64,000 nucleotides of DNA, from positions 62,001 through 126,000 of the forward strand of contig NZ_AASE01000004.1 of assembly GCF_000168715.1 (NCBI RefSeq), read 5' to 3'. The stretch comes from Chlorobium ferrooxidans DSM 13031. Lineage in GTDB: Bacteria > Bacteroidota > Chlorobiia > Chlorobiales > Chlorobiaceae. Below are positions 39,058 to 48,708 of the stretch, piece by piece. Every line of letters starts with the position of its first letter. The first letter of the stretch is position 1. Made by a program: the position numbers and the translations under genes. Below the pieces are notes generated by a model that saw only the letters and a list, made by a program, of their open reading frames with translations, was not told the DNA's origin and made no database searches.

Positions 39058-39561
39058 ATGGAACTCTATCTTGCAGGTGTCATCCTCAAGCCGAAAGGGT
39101 TGGCGGGTGAGGTGAAGGTGGAACCGGTTACCGATTTCCCTGAAAGCTTTCTCTCCCGCAAGGAGTATTACGCAGGCAGATCCGCTGACGCAGTTGATCG
39201 GTTGACCGTTCATAAAGCCTCCCTTGGAGGCGGATTTGCGTGGGTGTTCTTTGACGGAATTGACACAAGGGAGAAAGCCGAAGCACTGGCAGGAGTGCAT
39301 CTCTATGTTGATGAGGATCAGCTTCTGCCGCAGCCGGAAAACCGGGCATATATTCATGAGCTGATAGGGCTCAAAGTTCTTGATCGTAATCGAAACGAGG
39401 TTGGTACCGTAACCGATATTCTTGCGATGCCTGCCCATGAGGTTTATGAAGTAGAGGTTGGTAAAAGAAAGATTCTGATACCGGCCATTGAAGAGTTTGT
39501 TGAAGAGATCAGTGTTCGTGATAAGTTTATGGTTGTGCCGAGATTCGACGAATTTCTGTGA
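39058..39561 (+). CDS. rimM: Ribosome maturation factor RimM
   Basis: Assists 30S maturation and binds S19. The 167-residue protein has the N-terminal beta-barrel with G-L-A-G-E-V-K-V (about residues 14-21) and the PRC-barrel C-terminal domain with E-L-I-G-L-K-V-L-D and P-A-H-E-V-Y-E-V (about 127-134). Both domains are complete. trmD follows after 54 bases. Confidence 0.95.
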   Translation: MELYLAGVILKPKGLAGEVKVEPVTDFPESFLSRKEYYAGRSADAVDRLTVHKASLGGGFAWVFFDGIDTREKAEALAGVHLYVDEDQLLPQPENRAYIHELIGLKVLDRNRNEVGTVTDILAMPAHEVYEVEVGKRKILIPAIEEFVEEISVRDKFMVVPRFDEFL

Positions 39562-39615
39562 TTGTCGTGTTGGTCTCTGAAACGTTTGATGAACTGTTCC
39601 AAGACGTTGGATGCA

Positions 39616-40296
39616 ATGAGGATTGATGTGATTTCCGTCATTCCGGGGTTTTTCGATTCAGTGCTTGATAATGGATTGTTAAGTATCGCCCGGAAAAAAC
39701 AGTATGCGGATATACACATTCATAACCTGCATGATTACGGACTGGGCAGGTATCGGCAGGTTGATGATTCTCCCTTCGGAGGGGGTGCAGGAATGGTTCT
39801 TCGTCCTGAACCGGTATTCTCCTGTATAGAGGCACTGCAGGCCGAAAGAGCGTATGATGAGGTGATTTTTCTGACACCTGACGGGAAGCTGTTTGAGCAG
39901 TCTCTGGCAAACAGGCTTTCAGGGATGCAGAATCTGATTATTCTTTGCGGCCACTACAAGGCGGTAGATGAACGGATACGCCAGAAGCTCATCACCATGG
40001 AGATCTCGATTGGCGATGTTGTTCTTTCAGGGGGTGAGATACCCGCGCTGCTGCTCATGGACGCTGTGCTCAGGGTTATACCGGGAGTTCTTGGAGACAG
40101 TGAATCGGCTTTGACCGACTCTTTTCAGAATGGGCTTCTTGACTGTGTCTATTACACCCGACCGGCTGAATTCAGGGGGATGAAGGTTCCCGATATACTG
40201 ATGTCCGGTCATCACAGCAAAATAGAGCAGTGGAGAGGTGAAAATGCTCTTGAAAGAACCAGAACACGCAGGCCCGATCTTTTAGGTCGTGAATGA
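39616..40296 (+). CDS. trmD: tRNA (guanine37-N1) methyltransferase
   Basis: SPOUT-fold enzyme that makes m1G37 in tRNA and prevents frameshifting. The 226-residue protein has [13 protein letters not shown] (about residues 50-62), L-C-G-H-Y-K (about 112-117) and the knot signature [13 protein letters not shown] (about 134-146). I start at ATG 39616; the frame reaches back to 39562 at a less plausible site immediately after the rimM stop. rplS follows. Confidence 0.96.
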   Translation: MRIDVISVIPGFFDSVLDNGLLSIARKKQYADIHIHNLHDYGLGRYRQVDDSPFGGGAGMVLRPEPVFSCIEALQAERAYDEVIFLTPDGKLFEQSLANRLSGMQNLIILCGHYKAVDERIRQKLITMEISIGDVVLSGGEIPALLLMDAVLRVIPGVLGDSESALTDSFQNGLLDCVYYTRPAEFRGMKVPDILMSGHHSKIEQWRGENALERTRTRRPDLLGRE

Positions 40297-40339
40297 TTTT
40301 AGGAATTGAAGAAAAAAATAACGTAAATAGTTGTCGAAA

Positions 40340-40702
40340 ATGGATCAGTTAATTCAGTTAGTTGAAGCCACCCAGGCCGTTACCGATTTTCCGCATATTC
40401 AGCCGGGTGATACCGTCAGAATACAGTTGAAGGTTATTGAAGGCGAAAAGGAGAGGCTTCAGGCTTTTGAGGGTGTTGTTATCAGCGATCGCGGAGCCGG
40501 TGGTTCCAAAACCATCACGGTTCGCAAGATCTCTCATGGAGTTGGTGTTGAAAGGATCATTCCTGTTAACTCACCCAATATTGAGAGCGTGACCGTGCTC
40601 AAGCACGGCAAGGCAAGAAGAGCAAAACTTTTCTACCTGCGCAAGCGTACCGGCAAAGCTGCACTCAAAGTAAAAGAGCGCAAGGTTGTAGAGAAAGCCT
40701 GA
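40340..40702 (+). CDS. rplS: Ribosomal protein L19
   Basis: Large-subunit protein L19, 120 residues, with the conserved [10 protein letters not shown] (about residues 17-26), [10 protein letters not shown] and [10 protein letters not shown] patterns. ATG 40340 gives the usual M-D-Q-L start; a TTG at 40331 would add three residues. It is the last gene of the ffh-rplS block and is followed by a strong terminator. Confidence 0.97.
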   Translation: MDQLIQLVEATQAVTDFPHIQPGDTVRIQLKVIEGEKERLQAFEGVVISDRGAGGSKTITVRKISHGVGVERIIPVNSPNIESVTVLKHGKARRAKLFYLRKRTGKAALKVKERKVVEKA

Positions 40703-40715
40703 TTTTCTTTTCGAC

Positions 40716-40749
40716 AATCCGGCAGCACAACCGATGCTGCCGGATTTTT
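40716..40749 (+). terminator. Rho-independent terminator after rplS
   Basis: AATCCGGCAGCA (40716-40727) pairs with TGCTGCCGGATT (40735-40746) around a seven-base loop, followed by a T-run. It ends the ffh-rplS block. Confidence 0.9.
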
Positions 40750-40859
40750 CTCCTGCACACTCCTGACGGCTATAACCGTGATGCAGGTCGGCGATGCGCA
40801 GTGACCTCAACTCTATACTTGCCCCTGATTCCTCTTCAGCGCAATTTATTTACATCCAG

Positions 40860-41702
40860 ATGATGCAGATTGGCGACTATCATCTCTACTCACTCGATGT
40901 ACAGGACTTTGCTCTTGACGGCGGTGCCATGTTCGGTGTTGTGCCGAAAGTCATGTGGGAAAAGTTTGCTCCTGCCGATCATCTCAACCGCATAAATCTC
41001 AAGGCAAGAGTCCTTCTTATTGCAGGTAAAGGCCGCCATATTCTTGTAGATACCGGCATGGGAACCGCCTGGCCGGACAAACTCCGGTCGATTTATGCCC
41101 TTTCGGATTGCCGGCTTCAGGCGGAACTGAAGGCTGTTGGTCTGGAAATTACGAGCATCACAGATGTCATCTACACCCATTTGCACTTCGATCATGTCGG
41201 TGGAGCTTTCCGGCAGGGTGCCGACAAGCTTGAGCCGCTCTTTCCTGATGCCCGCCACTATGTTCAGAGAGAGAATTACCTTTCAGCGCTTAAGCCCAAC
41301 CCGAAGGAGAGAGTCAGTTACTCCTCTGCTTTCATTGAGGCGTTCGGAAGGCTCTCCGGACTGGAGCTGCTTGACGGACCCCGGGTACTATTTCCAGGCA
41401 TCGAGCTCTTTTCAAGCAATGGTCATACAAAAGGCCAGCAGCTGGTAAGGGTGAGCGGTGCTGAAGGGAGTTTAGTGCATACTGCCGATCTCATCCCTTC
41501 CTCGGCACATCTGCCCTCTTCATGGGTTATGGGATACGATATCGAACCGCTTACCGTTATCGAAGAGAAAACTGCACTGCTTCATCACGCCTCTGAAGAA
41601 CGGGAGATGCTTTTCTTCGGCCATGATCCCTCTCATCAGGCGGCAACGCTCAGACGCGATGATAAAGGAGCCGTTGTAGTCGACAAGTTTATTGACCTCT
41701 AA
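40860..41702 (+). CDS. Metallo-beta-lactamase-fold hydrolase
   Basis: A 280-residue MBL-fold protein with the zinc motif H-L-H-F-D-H-V-G-G (about residues 110-118). It opens with the pattern I-G-D-Y-x-x-Y-S-L-D ... D-G-G-A-M-F-G-V-V-P-K, typical of a quorum-quenching-lactonase-like or uncharacterised hydrolase subfamily. Further ligands are in S-N-G-H-T-K-G-Q and F-G-H-D-P. I prefer ATG 40860 because this matches the subfamily; the frame itself reaches ATG 40794, which would add 22 atypical residues. Substrate unknown. mutY-like follows after 20 bases. Confidence 0.85.
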   Translation: MMQIGDYHLYSLDVQDFALDGGAMFGVVPKVMWEKFAPADHLNRINLKARVLLIAGKGRHILVDTGMGTAWPDKLRSIYALSDCRLQAELKAVGLEITSITDVIYTHLHFDHVGGAFRQGADKLEPLFPDARHYVQRENYLSALKPNPKERVSYSSAFIEAFGRLSGLELLDGPRVLFPGIELFSSNGHTKGQQLVRVSGAEGSLVHTADLIPSSAHLPSSWVMGYDIEPLTVIEEKTALLHHASEEREMLFFGHDPSHQAATLRRDDKGAVVVDKFIDL

Positions 41703-41722
41703 CAGAACAGTTCGTTCCTGCT

Positions 41723-42541
41723 TTGATTGTATTGCATCAGCAACAGATAGAAGGTTTTCGCGAGAAGATATTTGATTTCTACCGCACCAACCGAAGATCA
41801 TTTCCCTGGCGGGAGACCACAGATCGCTACGCCGTCATGGTCAGCGAAATCATGCTTCAGCAGACGCAGGCCGACCGGGTTGCTGAAAAATTCAGGGTCT
41901 GGATGGAGCGTTTTCCCGATACGGAAACCCTTGCGCTCTCCTCACTCAGGGATGTGCTTGCTCTCTGGAGCGGCCTTGGCTACAACTCCCGGGGCCAGAG
42001 GCTCCAGCTCTCTGCCCGGTTGATCATGGAGCGTTTCGACGGTATTGTGCCTTCCACACCGGATCAGCTTAAATCTCTGCCCGGTATCGGGGAGTATACC
42101 TCTCGCTCCATTCCGGTTTTTGCCGATAATCTTGATGTTGCAGCTGTTGATACCAACATCCGAAGAATCATCATGCACGAGTTTACCCTTCCTGAAGATA
42201 CCCGGAAAGCCGCGATACAGGTTGCTGCAGAGCAGCTCCTGCCGCATGGCCGCAGCCGTGAGTGGCATAATGCCCTCATGGATTACGGTTCTCTGGCGCT
42301 GACCAGCCGCAGATCCGGAATCCGCCCGATTAGCCGGCAGTCAAAGTTTCAGGGGTCAAAGCGATGGTATCGGGGACGCCTCATAAGGGAGCTTGTCCAG
42401 CGTGAGGGGATCTTTCTTGAAGAGATTGAGGAGAAATACCGTTCCTGCCCGTGGGATATGGGTGAAATCATCGCTGACCTCGTGCGCGAAGGGCTGGTGG
42501 AAGAGCAGGGTGGAACCATGCTGAAAATCCGGGAGAAGTGA
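41723..42541 (+). CDS. Adenine glycosylase MutY-like, lacking the iron-sulfur cluster
   Basis: A 272-residue HhH-GPD DNA glycosylase. The catalytic glutamate is in S-E-I-M-L-Q-Q-T-Q (about residues 42-50), the helix-hairpin-helix is L-P-G-I-G-E-Y-T (about 117-124), and the second aspartate is in V-D-T-N-I-R-R-I (about 143-150). MutY normally has four cysteines binding a [4Fe-4S] cluster just after this and a C-terminal NUDIX-like domain that recognises 8-oxoguanine. Here the cluster region has no cysteines and the NUDIX domain is absent. It probably still excises a mispaired base, but target specificity is uncertain. Confidence 0.85.
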   Translation: MIVLHQQQIEGFREKIFDFYRTNRRSFPWRETTDRYAVMVSEIMLQQTQADRVAEKFRVWMERFPDTETLALSSLRDVLALWSGLGYNSRGQRLQLSARLIMERFDGIVPSTPDQLKSLPGIGEYTSRSIPVFADNLDVAAVDTNIRRIIMHEFTLPEDTRKAAIQVAAEQLLPHGRSREWHNALMDYGSLALTSRRSGIRPISRQSKFQGSKRWYRGRLIRELVQREGIFLEEIEEKYRSCPWDMGEIIADLVREGLVEEQGGTMLKIREK

Positions 42542-42599
42542 ATTGTCGGGGCGAGAGGGGGGAAGCTAAACTGCCAGGTTTATTCTTGAATCTTCTATA

Positions 42600-42653
42600 G
42601 GTCCTATAGGTCTTATGGGTCCTATAGGTCTTATGGGTCCTATAGGACTTATA
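42600..42653. repeat. Tandem 18-base (9+9) repeat, three copies
   Basis: Three head-to-tail copies of GGTCCTATAGGTCTTATG at 42600-42617, 42618-42635 and 42636-42653 (the last with two changes). Each is itself two related 9-mers. It lies between mutY-like and fadD-like. Confidence 0.9.
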
Positions 42654-42708
42654 AAAGATTTAAGAGGTTGCTTCGGGGTTAAGGTGCACCTTACTCCTGT
42701 TATTTCAC

Positions 42709-44541
42709 TCACTCGGTGTTGTAAACAGCGTTGAGGGCGTTGTAGACCTTGTCGATTTCAGCCGCGAACTTTGTTGTGATCGCTTTACGCTTGAGTTTCA
42801 GGGTAGGAGTCATATGACCGTTCTCAACGGTGAAGGCATCGTCAATCAGAAGGAACTTGCGAACTTTTTCATGCGTGGCAAGCTGACGTGAAATGGTGCG
42901 CATCAGCTTGTCATAAATCTGTATGACACTCTTGCTCTCAATCAACTCCTTGTTTGTAGCGGCCTGAATTCCCTCGCTGGAAGCGTACTCCATGAGTTTT
43001 TCAAAATCAGGCACGATCAGTGCGATCAGAAATGGCCTTTTTTCACCGATGACGATGACCTGATCAACAAAAGGGCTTTCGGAAATAAGATTTTCAATGG
43101 GGAGGGGAGCGATATTCTTGCCGCCGGAGGTGACAATGATATGTTTTTTGCGGTCAGTGATTTTCAGATAGCCATCCTTGTCGATCTCACCGATATCGCC
43201 GGTACAGAACCAGCCATCCCTGATCACCTCCCGTGTAGCCTCTTCATCTTTCCAGTATCCCTTCATGATGTTCGGGCCCTTGAGCAGAATCTCGCCATCT
43301 TCGGCAATTTTAACCGTGACATTGTTTACTGCAGGTCCGACTGTCCCGTACTTGATTTTTTCAGGGCGGTTGACATGGGTTACCGGTGAGGTCTCAGTCA
43401 GGCCGAATCCCTCAAGAATGGAGATCTCAAGAGCCTGGAAAAACTCACCGATTTTCTGCGGCAGGGCGGCTCCACCGGAGACAAAATAGCGCAACCGTCC
43501 TCCGAATTTGTGTTTTATTTTCTCGTAGACCAGCTTTTCGGCAAGGGTATGCTGCAGGGAAAGAAGAGCGGTTACCCTCCCTTTTTCATTGAGCTGCCGG
43601 TGGTATTTTTCTCCCGTCTGAACTGCCCAGTAGAATATCTTCTGCTTTATGGCGTTTTGGGATGAGATTTGCTTGATGATACTCATTTTTATGCGGTCAA
43701 AAAGCCTCGGAACCGTAAAGATGATCGTTGGCCGGGCTTCAGCCATGTTCATTGATATGGTTTCAATGCTCTCGGCCAGATAGATGCTCGCTCCGCAGGA
43801 GAAGAGCAGATAGTATCCTCCGGTGCGCTCATAGGCATGCGAGAGTGGCAGGAAGGAGAGACCGCAGTCGGATTCATCAAGCCGGATGATTGAAGAGCAG
43901 GATTTAATATTTTCACAGAGGTTCCGATGGGTGAGCATAACCCCTTTTGGCAGTCCAGTTGTGCCTGAGGTATAAATGATGGTTGCAACATCATCAGGCT
44001 CCACAGGGGCAGCTTCAAGAAACCAGGGCTTCTCTTCAAGTACCCGTTTACCTTCCTCTTTTGCCTGGTTAAGGTCAATGACATCTTCAACGTTCTCTTC
44101 CAGACGGTTCATGACAATCACAAGGCATAATTCCGGCAGGTTCTGCCAGATAGAGATGATTTTGCCAAGCTGGAGCATGTTGGATACAACGACTGCTTTT
44201 GCACTGCAGTTGTTGAGAATATATTCGATCTGGTTTGGCGGAAGGGAGGGGTAGAGAGGTACATCAATGGCACCGATGTTCAGGATAGCCATATCGGCAA
44301 GGTACCAGCCGGGCCGGTTTTCAGACAGAATGGCGACACGGTCTTTTGGTGAAATGCCGTTGTTTTTCAGGAATGCGGAGAAGTGGTGGACATCCTCTTC
44401 AAACTCCCGATACGAGATGGGCTCATAGACCCCATTCACCTTTCTTGCTATCGGAAATTTTGACTCCTGACCCCTGTAATGGGTAAATACAGAGGTAAAG
44501 AGTTCCGGCAATGTCTGGAAGTCAGGATTGATAAGTCCCAT
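42709..44541 (-). CDS. Long-chain acyl-CoA synthetase (AMP-binding)
   Basis: A 610-residue ANL-superfamily ligase that activates fatty acids with ATP and CoA. The ATP motif is [12 protein letters not shown] (about residues 190-201). The L motif includes [10 protein letters not shown] (about 377-386), the A8 hinge is [13 protein letters not shown], and the catalytic lysine region is near the end with T-P-T-L-K-L-K-R. The length and order fit the FadD15/FAA-type group that includes very-long-chain synthetases. Divergent from the kdn-type operon. Whether it serves lipid turnover or wax synthesis cannot be said. Confidence 0.92.
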   Translation of the reverse strand: MGLINPDFQTLPELFTSVFTHYRGQESKFPIARKVNGVYEPISYREFEEDVHHFSAFLKNNGISPKDRVAILSENRPGWYLADMAILNIGAIDVPLYPSLPPNQIEYILNNCSAKAVVVSNMLQLGKIISIWQNLPELCLVIVMNRLEENVEDVIDLNQAKEEGKRVLEEKPWFLEAAPVEPDDVATIIYTSGTTGLPKGVMLTHRNLCENIKSCSSIIRLDESDCGLSFLPLSHAYERTGGYYLLFSCGASIYLAESIETISMNMAEARPTIIFTVPRLFDRIKMSIIKQISSQNAIKQKIFYWAVQTGEKYHRQLNEKGRVTALLSLQHTLAEKLVYEKIKHKFGGRLRYFVSGGAALPQKIGEFFQALEISILEGFGLTETSPVTHVNRPEKIKYGTVGPAVNNVTVKIAEDGEILLKGPNIMKGYWKDEEATREVIRDGWFCTGDIGEIDKDGYLKITDRKKHIIVTSGGKNIAPLPIENLISESPFVDQVIVIGEKRPFLIALIVPDFEKLMEYASSEGIQAATNKELIESKSVIQIYDKLMRTISRQLATHEKVRKFLLIDDAFTVENGHMTPTLKLKRKAITTKFAAEIDKVYNALNAVYNTE

Positions 44542-44660
44542 CTTTTAGAGCGTTTTACGTATGGAAGAAAACCTTTAAGGGAAAACAGCCTGTTGTTCTG
44601 AACAGCTGCATCGAGTCAGAGCCGGTTGTGGCCCGCCTCCCGGTAGTTGAGGCTGAATTG

Positions 44661-44690
44661 TTGTCTACCTCATGATTGAATAAATATTTA
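44661..44690 (+). promoter_or_regulatory. Possible promoter of the ulosonic-acid operon
   Basis: TTGTCT (44661-44666), an 18-base spacer and TATTTA (44685-44690) lie upstream of the first gene at 44722. A second motif TATCTTTG (44703-44710) also resembles the Bacteroidota -7 consensus TAnnTTTG. Which, if either, is used is unknown. Confidence 0.35.
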
Positions 44691-44721
44691 ACAATCAATT
44701 ACTATCTTTGCAAATGGTGAA

Positions 44722-45828
44722 ATGAGTTTCAACTCTTTTTTTAGCACAGTTTCCAGGTTTTTCATGCAGAATCAAAAAAAATCCGGTTCATCCTGGACTG
44801 GTTATGCCGGTCTTTGTCTCGGTATTTTACTGATTGCCTATCTTTTCAGTCAGGTTGATCTCCAGGGAGCTGTTGAGCGTATTTCACTTATCGGTTTTTC
44901 CTCACTCTTTATTCTTCTGCCCTATCTCGGGCTCCATGTGCTGGAATCCATTGCCTGGTTCATGCTCTTTCCCGGGAGCACTGTCCCAATATCGTTTTTC
45001 AAACTCCTGAAAATACAACTGATTGCTGAAACGGTCTCCATGACCCTTCCCGCCGGAGTGGCGGTCGGTGAGCCCCTTCGTCCGTTTCTCTGTTTCAGGT
45101 TTATGGGTATTCCGATTCCGTCCGGAGTTGCCAGTGTTGCCGTTCGCAAACTCATGCTTGGTGTTGCCCAGGGGATCTATACGGTCTTCTGTGCAGTAGC
45201 GGGGTTTTCCTTTCTTCAGACCGTCTCCTTCAACATGCTCGGTTTCGGCGGACTCGGTTATATCATGATCGGCACCGGCATAGGCGTTTTTCTGATATTT
45301 CTTACCCTTCTTCTGCTTCTTCTCAATGGCAGGGCGGCTCAAAAACTGCACGCAATCCTGATGTGTATCCCTTTTCAAAAGGTTAAAACATGGCTTCTTT
45401 CAAAGGAGTCAGGATTTCTTGATACCGATGTTGAGCTGAAGAGTTTCACCGGGCCTTTTGCAAGGAGGCTTATACCGATTATGCTTATCTATGTGCTTGC
45501 CTGGTTCATGCTTGCCATTGAGAGCTATATTATCCTGACGCTTCTGGGTGTCAAGATCTCGTTTTTTCAGGTGCTGGCAATAGACGCTTCACTTACCATG
45601 CTGCGTGTACTCTTTTTTTTCGTACCTTCGGGGCTTGGAGTACAGGATCTCGGCTACATCGCGTTTTTTCAGGCGCTCGGAATGCATGATTTTCTGGCCT
45701 ATGGCGGGGCATTTGTGCTGCTGAGGCGTTGCAAGGAACTCCTTTGGTACGCATTCGGTTACGGGATCATGTTTTATTCAGGGGTTCATCTGCAAGATGC
45801 TGAACAAGTCAGTAACAAAAAGTCATGA
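44722..45828 (+). CDS. Flippase-like membrane protein (UPF0104/LPG-synthase TM fold)
   Basis: A 368-residue polytopic protein with about eight membrane helices. It matches the lysylphosphatidylglycerol-synthetase/flippase-like family (YbhN, AglD, GtrA-associated), including E-S-I-A-W (about residue 75), a conserved glutamate/arginine pair in V-G-E-P-L-R-P (about 114-120) and P-S-G-L-G-V-Q-D-L-G (about 300-309). Family members move lipid-linked precursors or aminoacylate lipids. It is the first gene of a five-gene operon and overlaps the next by four bases. A role in exporting the product of the operon is an inference. Confidence 0.82.
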   Translation: MSFNSFFSTVSRFFMQNQKKSGSSWTGYAGLCLGILLIAYLFSQVDLQGAVERISLIGFSSLFILLPYLGLHVLESIAWFMLFPGSTVPISFFKLLKIQLIAETVSMTLPAGVAVGEPLRPFLCFRFMGIPIPSGVASVAVRKLMLGVAQGIYTVFCAVAGFSFLQTVSFNMLGFGGLGYIMIGTGIGVFLIFLTLLLLLLNGRAAQKLHAILMCIPFQKVKTWLLSKESGFLDTDVELKSFTGPFARRLIPIMLIYVLAWFMLAIESYIILTLLGVKISFFQVLAIDASLTMLRVLFFFVPSGLGVQDLGYIAFFQALGMHDFLAYGGAFVLLRRCKELLWYAFGYGIMFYSGVHLQDAEQVSNKKS

Positions 45829-46781
45829 GGAAAAAAGTACTATTTATATGCGGCTCCATGAATCAGACCACCCAGATGCATCAGATTGCCGGGTGGATGA
45901 AGGATTATGACCAGTATTTTTCACCCTTTTTCAGTGATGGTCTGCTCGGTACAGCCAGTGATATGGGGCTTCTTGAGTTTACCATCATGGGCCGCAAGCG
46001 TTCTGACCGTACCCTTGATTATCTGCGTGCTCACGAACTTCAGCTTGATATTGGCGGATATCGGCATGCCTATGATCTGGTTCTGACCTGTACAGATCTT
46101 ATTGTTCCGAAGCATATCCGACGCCGCAAAATCGTGCTGGTCCAGGAGGGTATGACCGAACCGGAAACCACGCTCTACCATCTTGCCAGAAACTTTCAAT
46201 GGATACCCCGATGGGTTGCCGGAACAGCGACAACCGGCTTGTCTGACGCCTATGAAAAGTTCTGTGTTGCCAGTGAAGGGTACCGTGATCTTTTTATTCG
46301 CAAAGGGGTAAATCCGGCTAAAATCGAGGTTACAAGCATACCGAATTTCGATAATTGTGCCCAGTACCTTCAGAATGATTTTAAGCATCACGATTACGTC
46401 CTTGTCTGTACCTCGGATAATCGGGAAACATTTATATATGAGAACCGCCCGAAAAATATCCAGAAGTATCTTGACATGGCTGACGGCAGCCAGCTTTTGT
46501 TCAAGCTCCATCCCAATGAAAATGTTGAACGAGCCAGAAGGGAGATAGAACTTCATGCTCCTGAGAGCCTGGTTTTCAGTGAAGGACGGACGGAGGAGAT
46601 GATAGCCAATTCACGAATGATGATTGCACAGTTTTCATCAACGATCTTTGTCGGTTCTGCCCTGAACAAGGTTGTTCATTGCGGTCTTGATCCAGCCGAG
46701 TTGAAACGGCTTACGCCGCTGCAGAACAGATCTGCGGCAAAAATGATTGCTGATGTCTGCCGCACGGTGCTGGATGGATGA
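45825..46781 (+). CDS. GT-B-like protein of the CDP-glycerol/KpsC-type class
   Basis: A 318-residue protein with a Rossmann-like start (V-L-F-I-C-G-S-M-N-Q-T-T at residues 5-16) and a second half that contains F-K-L-H-P-N-E (about residue 225-231) and S-R-M-M-I-A-Q-F-S-S-T (about 265-275). The latter patterns recur in CDP-glycerol glycerophosphotransferases, UDP-GlcNAc 2-epimerases and Kdo-transferases of GT-B fold. I do not recognise a specific family. Being tightly coupled to a CMP-sugar synthetase, it could be the transferase for the activated sugar, but this is speculative. Confidence 0.7.
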   Translation: MRKKVLFICGSMNQTTQMHQIAGWMKDYDQYFSPFFSDGLLGTASDMGLLEFTIMGRKRSDRTLDYLRAHELQLDIGGYRHAYDLVLTCTDLIVPKHIRRRKIVLVQEGMTEPETTLYHLARNFQWIPRWVAGTATTGLSDAYEKFCVASEGYRDLFIRKGVNPAKIEVTSIPNFDNCAQYLQNDFKHHDYVLVCTSDNRETFIYENRPKNIQKYLDMADGSQLLFKLHPNENVERARREIELHAPESLVFSEGRTEEMIANSRMMIAQFSSTIFVGSALNKVVHCGLDPAELKRLTPLQNRSAAKMIADVCRTVLDG

Positions 46782-46835
46782 GGAGGTTTCAGATAGAAGA
46801 GATGATAACAGGCGCCCAAAATTTTTAAAGCCACT

Positions 46836-47549
46836 ATGCATACCGTAGCCATCATTCCTGCAAGAGGCGGTTCGAAAGGTCTCAAAAACAAGAATATCTA
46901 CCCGGTTGCAGGCAAACCCCTGCTTGCCTGGACTATTCTGCAGGCACACTCTTCGAAGCGTATTGACAGGGTCTTTGTTTCAACGGACAACCCGGAGATC
47001 GCCGCTGTTGCAAGAGAGTACGGAGCAGAGGTGATTGAGCGGCCACAGGAACTTTCGGGCGACAAGGCGAGCAGTGAGTCGGCTGTTCTGCATGCTGTCG
47101 GGGTTATTGAGGCTGATTATGGTCTCTCAATCAACACCATCGTCTTTCTGCAGGCAACCTCACCCCTTAGAAATTCCGGAGACATTGACCGGGCGGTGGA
47201 GCTCTTCGAGCGTGATGGCGCAGACTCCCTGATTTCGGTAACCAGAGCCGATGACCTCACCATCTGGGAATCGAGGGAGGGGAAGTGGAGCAGCCTTAAC
47301 TTTGATTATCGTAATCGAGGCATGCGCCAGGATCGTCCTGCACAGTTTATAGAGAATGGATCGATCTATATCTTCACTCCCGAAACACTTAAAACCTTCA
47401 ACAACCGGATTGGTGCCCGCCTCAGTGCCTATGAAATGGAGTTCTGGCAGACCTGGGAGATTGATACTATCGAGGAAATAGATTTAATTGAGTTTTACCT
47501 ATACAAAAAAAACCTGGCAGGCCAGGTGGCAGACCTGAAAAACCCATAG
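46836..47549 (+). CDS. CMP-acylneuraminate/ulosonate cytidylyltransferase
   Basis: A 237-residue NeuA-family enzyme that activates a nonulosonic or ulosonic acid to its CMP form. The N-terminus has [15 protein letters not shown] (about residues 6-20), the CTP-binding signature. The Q-A-T-S-P-L-R segment (about 106-112) fits both NeuA and related CMP-Kdo synthetases. Its pairing with KdnA/KdnB-like genes downstream suggests the substrate could be an amino-Kdo or similar sugar, not neuraminic acid. Confidence 0.88.
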   Translation: MHTVAIIPARGGSKGLKNKNIYPVAGKPLLAWTILQAHSSKRIDRVFVSTDNPEIAAVAREYGAEVIERPQELSGDKASSESAVLHAVGVIEADYGLSINTIVFLQATSPLRNSGDIDRAVELFERDGADSLISVTRADDLTIWESREGKWSSLNFDYRNRGMRQDRPAQFIENGSIYIFTPETLKTFNNRIGARLSAYEMEFWQTWEIDTIEEIDLIEFYLYKKNLAGQVADLKNP

Positions 47550-47561
47550 ACTCCTGTTGTT

Positions 47562-48692
47562 ATGAATTTCTTTTTATCCACCGATCTGGTCATCGGGGTG
47601 AACGAAGCCTTGAACCTCAATGAGCATCTTGCAGCGCTTGCGGTGCAGAAGCCCGGTATTATCTACGATGCCAATCTTGCCGGGAATCTCTATTTTCAGG
47701 ATGTCCTGAAGAACCTGACCACAGGGTACAAAAACTCGGTACTCTACTGCAACGAATTCGGAGGGGAGCCGACCTATGCCCATCTTGAAAATGTGGCAGA
47801 GTTTTTCCGCGGCAATGTCCCTGATGGAATTATTGCCATAGGCGGAGGCAGTACGCTTGATCTGGGCAAAGGGGTGGCTCTCCTCCTGACCAATCAGGTT
47901 CCGGCACTTTCGCTCAAGGGATTCCCGAAAGGGGTCAACGACCCCCTGCCGCTGGTAACGGTTCCCTCTCTGCTTGGAAGTGGTGCAGAGGTCAGCTTTA
48001 ATGCCGTCTTTATTGATGAGGCGGAGGGGCGCAAACTCGGCATAAACAGCCGGAAGAATTTCCCCAAAAAAGCGGTTATTGATCCCGCTCTCTCCATGAC
48101 CGCTCCGATGGAGAGTGTTATTGCCTCGGCCATGGACAGCCTTGTTCACTGTGTTGACAGTTTCGGTTCAGTCAAGCATACCGCCCTGAGCAGGATTTTT
48201 TCTGTTGAGGGTTTCCAGCGAACCTTTTATGCCCTCCAGCAGGGCCAGCTTGACCGGGCTGAGTCGCGCCTTGACCTTGCCATCGGGAGTGTTTGCGGAA
48301 CCGTTGCCCTCATGAACTCGGGAGATGGTCCGACCAACGGTTTCGCCTACTATCTCGGAGTCAGGAACAAGGTTCCTCACGGGCTTGCCGGTGCGATCTT
48401 CCTCAAGGAGGTCATGCGTTACAATCATAATCACGGCTATGAGAAGTATGCACTGCTCAACCCCATGCGCAGCTCACCGTCACCCTCTGAGGCAACTGCC
48501 GAGCTGCTTGAAGAGATGGATGAACTCTACCGCCAGCTCAGCATTCCTACACTTGTCCCTTACGGATACGGGAAGAGCAATGCCGCCGATTTTGCCCACC
48601 ATGCATCCGAAGCCCTTAAAGGCTCCTTCTCGGGCAATCCGGTTGAGTTTACCGAAGAGTCGGCAAGATCTGTAGTTTTTCAATTAACCTAA
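47562..48692 (+). CDS. Iron-type alcohol dehydrogenase, KdnB-like
   Basis: A 376-residue group III alcohol dehydrogenase. It has the NAD motif I-G-G-G-S-T-L-D-L-G-K-G (about residues 96-107). Metal ligands are visible as D192, H196, H273 and one of H289/H291. In Shewanella the KdnB enzyme of this family oxidises C8 of Kdo before KdnA aminates it. The gene sits 12 bases after the CMP-synthetase and 16 bases before a KdnA-like aminotransferase, the same trio of activities as in Shewanella. I infer Kdo or a related 8-hydroxy sugar as substrate; that is not shown by the sequence itself. Confidence 0.85.
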   Translation: MNFFLSTDLVIGVNEALNLNEHLAALAVQKPGIIYDANLAGNLYFQDVLKNLTTGYKNSVLYCNEFGGEPTYAHLENVAEFFRGNVPDGIIAIGGGSTLDLGKGVALLLTNQVPALSLKGFPKGVNDPLPLVTVPSLLGSGAEVSFNAVFIDEAEGRKLGINSRKNFPKKAVIDPALSMTAPMESVIASAMDSLVHCVDSFGSVKHTALSRIFSVEGFQRTFYALQQGQLDRAESRLDLAIGSVCGTVALMNSGDGPTNGFAYYLGVRNKVPHGLAGAIFLKEVMRYNHNHGYEKYALLNPMRSSPSPSEATAELLEEMDELYRQLSIPTLVPYGYGKSNAADFAHHASEALKGSFSGNPVEFTEESARSVVFQLT

Positions 48693-48708
48693 AGGAGTGG
48701 AATAGAGT

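Noticed and set aside
42600..42653. CRISPR array
   Set aside because: The unit is 18 bases with no spacers; it is a plain tandem repeat.
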